Both the position numbers and the translations under genes were made by a program. From assembly GCA_026929865.2 (NCBI GenBank), contig CM049397.1, positions 1,116,001-1,180,000 on the forward strand: DNA of 64,000 bases, given 5' to 3'. Under the pieces are notes generated by a model, which ran no database searches, was not told the DNA's origin, and saw only the letters and a program-made list of their open reading frames with translations. Every line of letters starts with the position of its first letter. Within the stretch, counting starts at the first letter, position 1. Source of the stretch: Hyperoplus lanceolatus (lineage: Eukaryota > Chordata > Actinopteri > Uranoscopiformes > Ammodytidae). Below are positions 55,688-64,000 of this stretch, piece by piece.

Positions 55688-57036
55688 GGCCCTCATTTAT
55701 CAATCTTGCGTAGACCAGAAAAATGGGTGTACGTACATTTCCACGCAAATCTCGGCATTTATCAATATGGACGTGAGCGTAGAGTACGCTCAAATCCCAC
55801 GCCAGCTCTCAGCTCGTGTACGCAAATTTGAAAACAGCATGGACTCGCAGTGCAGGCTGTGCCGGGTAGCCGATGACTTTGTTGGACAATTATAAGAAGA
55901 TAATGCAAATGCAGTGCAAATAAGACCGAAATAAAGATATGAATCACTTAAAAATGTGCAGCTTATGGTGTGAAACTGTGTAGGAGAGCTGATTCAATAG
56001 TGCGCACACCAGCCACTTAGGAGCGCTGCATGGGACTGCGTAAGGGCAGTTGTCTTGGAGCAGGGACACTGAGGCACGGGGGCTGCATTCATTCAAAATG
56101 TTAGCCTAAGTATTAAATATGTTGTAGGCCTACACTGCTCTTTATGATACAAAAAAATACACGGCACAACATTCAGCTTAACATTTTATTTATTTGACGC
56201 ACTTTGTAGATGTTAGTTCCTCTTTTAATATGTCATTGATGCTAAAGCGAGCGACTTGTTTCCACCGTTTACCGGCACGTTGTTCCGATCTGCTGGTGGA
56301 GCAGGACAGTGGGCGCTCTCACAGCTGATCGCTGCCGGGTCGGCTTGTGCAGCTGACGGCCGGGCTGACCACTCGTGCCAAGCGCATGCTGTCATACAGT
56401 AAAACGCAAAATGTGTTATTTTTAGTTTTTAAAACCATTTTGAGAAGCCTAGTGCTATCTAAAAGGGCCAATACATTCTAATCATTAAAATCTCTGCAGA
56501 CGTGTATTTATTTTATGGGGACCATTATCCGACAGTTGGTGCGTCTTTTTCTCCACTTATATTATGCCCGCAGTCCCGCACCCCCAGTTGGTTGCATTTC
56601 AGAACAGCAACACGCTTTTTTTAGTGGCGACACCAACGCTGTCAACACCAACGCTGTTGACCGCAGCAGTTATTTCCTTCCTAACTGCTGCCTTCTGTCG
56701 TTCTTTGATGCTGCTTGTAGGCTAATGCTCCGAAATGAAACTCTTTTTTTTCTACTTTCGCTGTTATTCTGTCAATTTCTACTTCAGAGAAGTTCCTCTT
56801 CTGTGCCGTATTGCGCATATCCATGTCGTAAAACCTCTGGGCGAGGCCTCTAAACTGAGAAAATATAGGGGCGTGATACGCTCGTTTTCATCCGCCGCAT
56901 TTATCAATAATGGCCTGGCGTACGCTGAGATTGGCGAGATAAGACTGTTTGATAAATCCCACGCGATACCTGGCGTAGGGAGGTATTTGCGCCAGAATCT
57001 GCACCAGTTTCCACGCAAGTTTGATAAATGAGGGCC
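55688..57036. mobile_element. Element with GGCCCTCATTTATCAA inverted ends
   Basis: GGCCCTCATTTATCAA at 55688 pairs exactly with TTGATAAATGAGGGCC ending at 57036. Subterminal GATAAATGCC/CATTTATCAAT motifs and CGTACGC/GCGTAC motifs recur near both ends (55757, 56920-56960). This resembles PIF/Harbinger or ISL2EU-type non-autonomous elements. No clear target duplication. Internal ORFs lack recognisable motifs. Confidence 0.65.
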
Positions 57037-57040
57037 AGTG

Positions 57041-57983
57041 TGCCTAAATGCAGGCTTAGAAATGATGATAATAAAATCTTATAATAAACCAAATTATAAT
57101 GTTTTATTGTTGTTATTTTGTATTATTATAATTGTTTTGTATTGCTATAAATAGTTTCATATAACTAATAATACTACAAATTAAAAATAGTCATTTTGAA
57201 AATGTTTCAATGTTGCACGTAGAATTGAAATGGTACAAATGTGTTCTTTCCTTCATGTTGTACCCTTAAATTAGAAGTAAGTGGTTGGATCATTTAAGCT
57301 AACTTCCGGTCAGTGACTGCAGTTAGCAGTCCCCTACCTCACCCCTAGTGGCTAGCTAGGGATGAATATATGTTAAAACATGAATATTTACTCTGAAACT
57401 GGACTGCAAAAGAAAGTCTTCCCTGCGTTCCAATCCCCATACTTAAATTTAGGATGTCCCAATTATTGTGGTGAGATCTAGTATGCTTAACAATACCTGG
57501 ATGTCTCTTACAACCGGCTGAGATTTTAAGTGTTGAAATCAGCATGCTATTTGGGCGATTCTGACACACAATCTAGTGTGCACGGGAAGTGATATCACAT
57601 CGACAGAGCCTCCGTATGAAAACAACCAGGGATGCGACCGATATAAAAGCAAGAGGCAAGAAAAAGGTACAATGTTATGATGAAATAAATAAGTAAAAGG
57701 ATGTCCCAATTGTATGCCTACTGCATCCTAACTAGATTATTGTTATGGTCAGCTGTAGTATTTAGAATAGAAAAAAGAAAGAGAGTGAGATTTGGAACGC
57801 AGGGCTTGTTTGTTTCCAGAGTGTAGCTCCCCAAAGTAGTATACACAGGGCCAGAGGTCAAGGTTAAAAAAAGAGGGTTCATTTCAAGGTTAGACATAAT
57901 GGGTGTGAGGAAACGGAAACAGTGTTAACAAAATTATTTAAATAGGAAAAAAGCGATTCTATCAGGCAGCAGCTTTGATCACT
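57041..57983. other. Intergenic, nothing recognised
   Basis: AT-rich sequence with no supported gene or repeat termini. Confidence 0.3.
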
Positions 57984-57985
57984 TA

Positions 57986-59590
57986 CAGTCATATGAAAAA
58001 GTTTGGGAACCCTTCTCAGCCGGCATTATAATTGACTCTGCTTTCACACAAAAAAGATAAAAGTAGTATGTCTTTCATTTACCAGGAACAGCTAAGTACT
58101 GGGATGTTTTCCAAACAAAGATTTTTTGAAAAGCAGTATTTAGTTTTATGAAATTAAATAAAATGTGAAAAACTGGCTGTGCAAGAATATAGGAACCCTT
58201 GTGGTTTTGCTGATTTTAATGCCTGTAACAGCATGTAAAACTGATGACTTTAAACACGAAATTGGTTGGATTATGTTGTTAAGCCTTGAACCTCATATAA
58301 AGGTCTGTTTAATCATGAGAAAAGGTATTTTAGGTGCCTAAATGCAAGTTGCACTTTGGGAGTTGCAGAATGGGATCATCAAAACAGCTCCCAAAATATC
58401 TGAAAAACAAAGATTATTCATTGTCATGGTTTAGGGGAAGGCTACAAGAAGCTTTCCCAAAGGTTTCAATGGTCAATTTCTACTGTAAGGGATGTTGTCA
58501 GGGAATGGAAGGACACAGGCACAGTTGCAGTTAAACCCAGGTCTAGCAGACCAAGAAAAGTACAAGAGCGGCATATGCGGCGGATTGTGAGAATGGTTGC
58601 ACACAACCCACAGATCACCTCCAAAGACCTGCAAGAACATCTGGCTGCAGATGGTGTATCTGTACATGGTTCAACAATTCAGTGCAATTTGCACCTAAAG
58701 ATCTGTATGGCCGGGTGATGAGAAGGAAGCCCTTTCTGCACCCACGCCACAGATACAGTTGCATGGAGTATGCAAAAGCTCATTTAGACAAGCCAGATTC
58801 ATATTGGAAGAAAATGCTTTGGACTGATGAGACAAAAAATAAGTTATTTGGTCATTATAAAAAGTGCTTTATGTGGCGAAAGGAGAAAACTGTATTCCAA
58901 GTAAAACACCTGCTACCTACTTTCAAATTTGGTGGAGGTTCAATCATGCTGTGGCCACTTCAGGGACTGGGGCCCTGGTTAAAGTGGATAGTCGGATGAA
59001 TTCAACCCAGTTTCAACAGATTATTCAGGATAATGTTCAAGCATCAGTCACAAAGTTGAAGTTGCGCAGGGGTTGGATATTCCAACAAGACAATGACGCT
59101 TAACACAGTTCAAATTCCTGCAGAGGGAAAAGTACAATCTTCTGATATGGCCGTCGCAGTCCAATGACTTGAATATCATCGACAATCTATGGGATGATTT
59201 GAAGCAGGCTTTCCATGCTCGCCAGCCATCACATTTAACTGAACTGGATCGCTTTAGTATGTAAGAATGTTAAAAATACCTACATCCAGGATCACTCATC
59301 ACAGGATACCGGAGGCGTCTAGAGTCTGTTATTTTTGCAAAAGGAGGCTCAACTAAGTACTGATGACATTTTTCTTTTGGGGTGCCCACATTTATGCACC
59401 AGTCAAATGTTGTTATGATGCTTACGCATATTTTCTATTATTCCAATAAACAAAATGTCACTGCTGAATTGCTTCTGTTTACCTAAGGTATGTCATATAT
59501 GAAAAGGAATTTGCTTCTTTGAAATCCCAGCTAATGATTAACAAAAATCCCCAAAATTAGAAGGGGGTCCCAAACTTTTTCATATGACTG
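57986..59590 (+). mobile_element. Full-length Tc1-like transposon, decayed
   Basis: The inverted ends are CAGTCATATGAAAAAGTTTGGG and CCCAAACTTTTTCATATGACTG, perfect over 22 bp. TA flanks both sides (57984-57985, 59591-59592), the Tc1/mariner target. At 1605 bp it is the size of a complete element, so the decay is by point changes and small indels rather than by truncation. Confidence 0.93.
58370..59270 (+). pseudogene. Tc1-like transposase pseudogene
   Basis: It starts MGSSKQLPKYLKNK near 58370. The N-terminal helix-turn-helix DNA-binding region (GEGYKKLSQRFQWSISTVRD, then RRIVRMVAHNPQITSKDL) leads to the catalytic core (SYWKKMLWTDETK, first Asp; GWIFQQDNDA, second Asp). It needs several frame changes to read through and has a stop at 59101-59103 directly after the second Asp. 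The third acidic region near 59160 (NDLNIIDNLWDDL) is degraded. Non-functional. Confidence 0.82.
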
Positions 59591-59592
59591 TA

Positions 59593-61786
59593 ACTCAGTG
59601 GTTCTCCTCACATCACTGTAGATACTGCCAGGGGCCGCTCCTCTGAGTTGGATTCACGGCAGCTGAAACCAAACAAGCAGGAGGTGTGAAACTAATCTAG
59701 CCATTTGACTTTAGAAATGACTTTACTCCTGATTTCATAGTCTCTGATGGTCTGGAGGTCTGGTGTTCTTAATTCAATTCAAATTAAAGCAACTGTTATA
59801 TTGATAGTTTATATTACTAAGACCATGAGTTTTATTTGCCTTATACTAACCATAGTTCAATAACTGCACCTATGTCTGACTTTATTTACCATGACCACAA
59901 TCTTTCCCAAACTTCAAATCTCATAAATCCCAAGTGAAAATATTGTAAAAAGTGATATTCTAAATAGATAAATAAAATTGCAATGAAAAGCATCTAGGAT
60001 GCAGAATGGTCTAACAAACATTATTTGAGTAAAAACTATCATTGTTGGGACATGCGCTATCATAGCCTCAGCCATTCATAGAAGCTACCTGTTGGTTTGT
60101 TAATGTCATCCCTATAGTTCTTACTTATCAGTTACATATATTCAACTTGTCATTTAAATTCCAGTTAGTTGGTCTTTTAATCATCAGATTAATTAGGATG
60201 TATGGCAGCAAAAAATAAAAAAAATCCGACTCAGATAACTGAATGAAGTGTCACATATATTAAGTAGAATCTAAGATTCACTTAGCTTTCAGAGTTCATC
60301 TATTTCTGACATTTAACATCATTTTAGGACATACATTACTTCAGCAGCACTTAGCCTCATCCTGAGAAAACTTCAAGACATTACTTGAAGGTGGCAAAAT
60401 GACAAAATGTTTAGAATACCGGCCTGTATGCTCTGACATGCAGTTTTTTGAACTGAGAATATACAGTTACTAATGGGACTCTGTCAGGCTACTGCTTTAG
60501 GGAAGATCAAGGAGATAGTTACCATAGATGCAGGCATAAACATAACCCCTTATGCACAGAGGAAATGTCCTTGTTCTACTTGTTTCCCCTCTAAAAGCTA
60601 GAACATGTATGAATTAATCTGTAGCTTTCTAACAGAGGAAGTAACTTTTCAAGCAACATTTGACGTTTTGGGCTCAGAGAGTGTTTTAAAGATGCCAAGA
60701 TTGACAAATTGAGAAAGAGCAAGGGCAGACCTTGAGGAGAAGGCCTCAAACACAGCACAGCACTCAGCAATCTTTCATCTTAACAAACACTGAGAGACCT
60801 CACCCATTGAAACTGCAGCAGATAAGATACATTTTGAGAACAGTGTAAATACCTCTTATTATTATGATTCCTAGTAAAAGGGCAAATAGTGTTTGTTTTG
60901 TGGAAGAGAACACACATTATTTAGATGAAAGCTGTCAGTGGCTGGTGTTAATCATTCCTCCGTAGGCAGCAGCGTCAACCTGTTTGTGTCAATGTGTTGA
61001 TGGCTGTTTTACAACGTCTCTCCTCTTCTACTTACATCTGATTAGTAAACAATGTGAAACTTTAAGGATGAATAAATAAAGTAGCCTACTGTATGCATGC
61101 AAGCATGTACTGTACATAACTTTCCATCCACCCATCCATTGTTATGGAAAATATTAATATAAGCATATGTATGTAATACTGTCATGTATTGTTAAACCAA
61201 ATACATGTAGTAGAGTCATTGTAAAAGAGTTGTTTGACCTGTGTATGTGTGTACCACAGATGGCAGACGGTTGAAGTAATAATGTAGATAAGATGGAATA
61301 GTTGAGATATGACAAAGCAAGGTTGTTCTGATGGAGATGTTGTGAGGTATTGAAGACTAAGACTACATAGAGCAAGGATTAACAATGATGATACTGAAAA
61401 CATCAAAAAGAGAGAGAATTGGAACGAATGGTATTTAATTGCCAACTCTCATCTGCAATAGACACAATTATATTTTGGTTTCCAGGACCCCATCCATCCA
61501 TCCATACAGGCAGACATACATAATAACTGAGGGTTAAAATGTAAATTAATTTTAAACAGTAACTGTATTGCGCGGTACAGTGATGCTGTTTTATGCTCAC
61601 AAGTAGATCATTTATCCTAAATATAATCTTTAAGCCCAACTGTAAATTGCAAACACACGGACAAAAGTCAGTGTTCTGGATGTACTGTAAGACTGGCCTG
61701 TTGACCACAGACCGTCTTGCATAAAAGAGCTTTTGCCATCAAAAGCAACACTAAATAATATCAATAAAAACTGTTTTTATACAACA
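59593..61786. other. Intergenic, nothing recognised
   Basis: 2.2 kb without a supported gene, repeat terminus or microsatellite. ORFs at 61154-61708 on the minus strand have no recognisable domain. This is the longest apparently transposon-free stretch of the window. Confidence 0.35.
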
Positions 61787-61794
61787 CATTCATG

Positions 61795-62868
61795 CAGGGC
61801 TGTACGCTTATTTTTTTAGGTGGTAGCACTGGTGCTAGCAAGCAAAAAAAATCAGTAGCACAAAAATAAATTCAGTAGCACACAAAGTATGATCGAAAAC
61901 TTGCATAACCTTAACCCATGCATTTTGCTCTAATTACCTTTTAGCCTGTCATCTTGGTCTCATTTGACATTCTCAATTAATATCATATCCTAGTGTGTGC
62001 AGTCATAATTGTAGAAAAATTAATAGGGTGCACTGATTGCAATTTTGACAAAAAAATCTAACCTGCCAATTGCAATTTTTTGCTGATTCAGAATTATTTC
62101 TCCCCATAAAATTAATATCTATATATTTGCTGTATATATACATTACATTATTATATTCATAATAATATATTTTTCTTTGTTAAATGTCCTTCTGTTAATT
62201 AAAACCAAACTTTAAAACATTAAACATAGCCTATTAAATAAATAAGTAGGCCTATACATATTGGTAAAATTTGGAATAAGTTAAATAGGTTGTTGTGAAT
62301 GTGTTGGGAGTAGTTCTTCAGTGGCTTATCAGTTATTTCAAACTTTGTTTAAAAAGACTACTGTTGACTGCTCTCTGCAGCTGAAGCAGTTGATTTTCAA
62401 GCTAGCGCACTGCAGGGCTGTGAAGCGCTAACTTCTTGTTCTTACCGGCTTCAAAATAAAAGTCAACTCACGTTTGGCTATTAACAGGCTTTTAATGTGA
62501 AGGCGCACAGGAAATGTTTTGTTTGCACACTTGCTAATTTAACTGTGTGCCGTCTCCTTCCGGTTATTACCGTTGGTGAAGTGTATTAATCGCCGCACAA
62601 GCACAGGTCCCGAGCACACATCTTTCACCAGCCAAAGTGGAGGGTGGACTCAATAACTTACTTGCCTAAGACTACATTTACCCGAATTTGGAGAGTGTTA
62701 ATGTAGAGCAATCTAAGCAGTGTTGTTCAGCACTCCGCTGTGTCTCAGACGGACAGCATCTGCTCATTAGCAAGCTGTCGCAATCGTGCGAGTGGAATTG
62801 TATTCATCATCGCACTTGATCAATTTCAGTAGCAAATGCGATCAAAACTGTCGCACTGTACAGCCCTG
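61795..62868. mobile_element. Non-autonomous hAT with GGGCTGTACG ends
   Basis: The left end is CAGGGCTGTACGCTTATTTT and the right end (complement) CAGGGCTGTACAGTGCGACAG. A perfect 8-bp duplication CATTCATG flanks it (61787-61794, 62869-62876). Partial copies are at 8690-9143 and 39235-39510. The segment 62340-62850 is absent from the partial copies. No transposase. Confidence 0.87.
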
Positions 62869-62876
62869 CATTCATG

Positions 62877-64000
62877 TTTTATAAGGTTTCTAAGTGGTGG
62901 GACACTTTTTGACAACACTGTCAGACAATCCATTAAAATGTAATAAAATCAGGCAAAATAAGGGGCAGTATACACAGTTACTATAAAGGACCTCTTGTCA
63001 CATTCCACCTCTGCAGAGTACATTAGAGTCACACAGGCTCTGATAACTGAAAAAACTTTGCGAGGCTACGCCCCTCACACCTTAAGTCCGATTCGCTTGA
63101 AATTTCTCACACAGGTACACGTGAAGGTGCTCTACAAAAAAGCCTCTGGGACCATATAAATCCGCATGGTAATATTTTTCGCTAATTAGCATAAACTGAA
63201 AAACAGGGTTTTAAAACCTCTTAAACTCTAGCATCCCCCAACTAAGGGATCACTCTTGTAGCAAAAGGCATACAACACTTCCATAATAATGTAGAAATAG
63301 TCATACTGCACATCAAATTAAACATGAGAAACTCCGCTACAAGCACATATAAGTCATTTTTACACACACCAAACACAACTCAAACACCAAGCATATTCAT
63401 TATCAAATATCAAAATCCGAATAGCGTCAGAAAGTCAACCCTCTCTCCACATTTCCATTGCTACCGCTCCGATACTTCATTGAATACACACAAATATAAT
63501 CTCAAATGAAAGCTAAGACCGCGACGAGCTCAACAGTACTACTTTCACGGCCATACTATAAAAACTCAGTGAACCAGCAGCCAAAGAATACAAAGGTATA
63601 CAACCACTTATTTACAGCGACCAACATAAATGATATCTTACCTTTGCGATATTTTGATGAAAAGTTGTACTTTAGAGCAAAAAAATCCTGATTTAGTAAA
63701 TCGTTTACAACCATTTCCAACGTGAATCTAACTTATTTTTACTTTAAAGGGGCCTTGTTTGTTTAGCATGCATCACAGTAGGTTTCGCGCTAGTGTCATT
63801 TAGCTTCCTTACTGTTCGCCAATCATGTGTCTGGCACACATTTCGATACCTCCCCTAACATCTATTGGCTCTTACGGTTAAAACAAGGTGTCAATCAACC
63901 AAATCGACCAATCCCCTGCCGAGTTATGAGCCTACTAACGTCCTAAGCTGAATCTGGCAGTAAACACTTTTACGCAGGAGCTCTTGTTACGCGCGAAGCT
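62877..64000. other. Terminal stretch with unclassified repeat-like sequence
   Basis: 63060-63250 (GAGGCTACGCCCCTCACACC, GAAATTTCTCACACAGGT, GTGCTCTACAAAAAAGC) resembles dispersed fish repeats, but no ends were found. Two short ORFs (63324-63691) lack recognisable motifs. The window ends here. Confidence 0.35.

Noticed and set aside
55688-57036. Target duplication for the GGCCCTCATTTATCAA element
   Set aside because: The flanking bases (CACATT and AGTGTG) do not form a convincing duplication, so no superfamily was assigned firmly.

Overview
The window looks like teleost fish nuclear DNA. It has spliced genes with GT/AG introns, long (CA)n and (AAT)n microsatellites, and a dense mix of fish-type transposons: hAT, Tc1/mariner, PIF/Harbinger-like, Mutator-like, TTAA MITEs, DIRS, BEL/Pao, and truncated LINEs with short tandem tails. 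No bacterial-style operon, rRNA gene, functional tRNA gene or CRISPR array was seen.

Host gene. One convincing host gene lies on the minus strand between about 16.5 kb and 6.4 kb. It is a deltex-3-like (DTX3L-type) RING E3 ubiquitin ligase with four coding exons (16505-16510, 10802-11773, 8081-8298, 6440-6509). The exons join in phase to 421 codons plus stop. An ISRE-like element (16579-16590) sits just upstream of exon 1, which fits the interferon-inducible nature of this family. Intron 1 holds a hAT element with a second hAT and a LINE fragment inside it. Intron 2 ends in an 86-unit (TG)n tract that touches the 3' splice site.

0-6.4 kb and 16.6-26.4 kb are transposon-rich intergenic DNA. 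They contain a hAT with a decayed transposase (2662-5438, perfect 8-bp TSD), a GC-rich 3-bp-TSD MITE (18973-19501), and a Harbinger-like element (22640-26367) carrying a LINE 3' end and a hAT.

26.4-38.5 kb is the most unusual part, a three-level nest. A second copy of the Harbinger-like family (26371-38530, inverted) is split by a 10.9-kb element with long inverted arms and a perfect 9-bp target duplication (27295-38162), which suggests a Mutator-like element. That element carries a spliced Ulp1/SENP-type (C48) cysteine protease gene with all catalytic residues present. A DIRS retrotransposon (31055-36847) sits inside the protease gene, five bases upstream of a splice-acceptor-to-exon boundary.

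45.3-54.5 kb holds an apparently complete, young BEL/Pao retrotransposon: 390-bp LTRs with 4 mismatches, a 5-bp TSD, and one open 2025-codon gag-pol frame. A 1.6-kb foldback element built from about 22 hairpin units is inserted in its 5' leader. The rest (38.5-45.3 kb, 54.5-64 kb) contains more hAT, Tc1 and MITE copies plus stretches with nothing recognisable.

Assignments come from reading translations, termini and target duplications by eye. Family names are recognised from motifs, not from searches.
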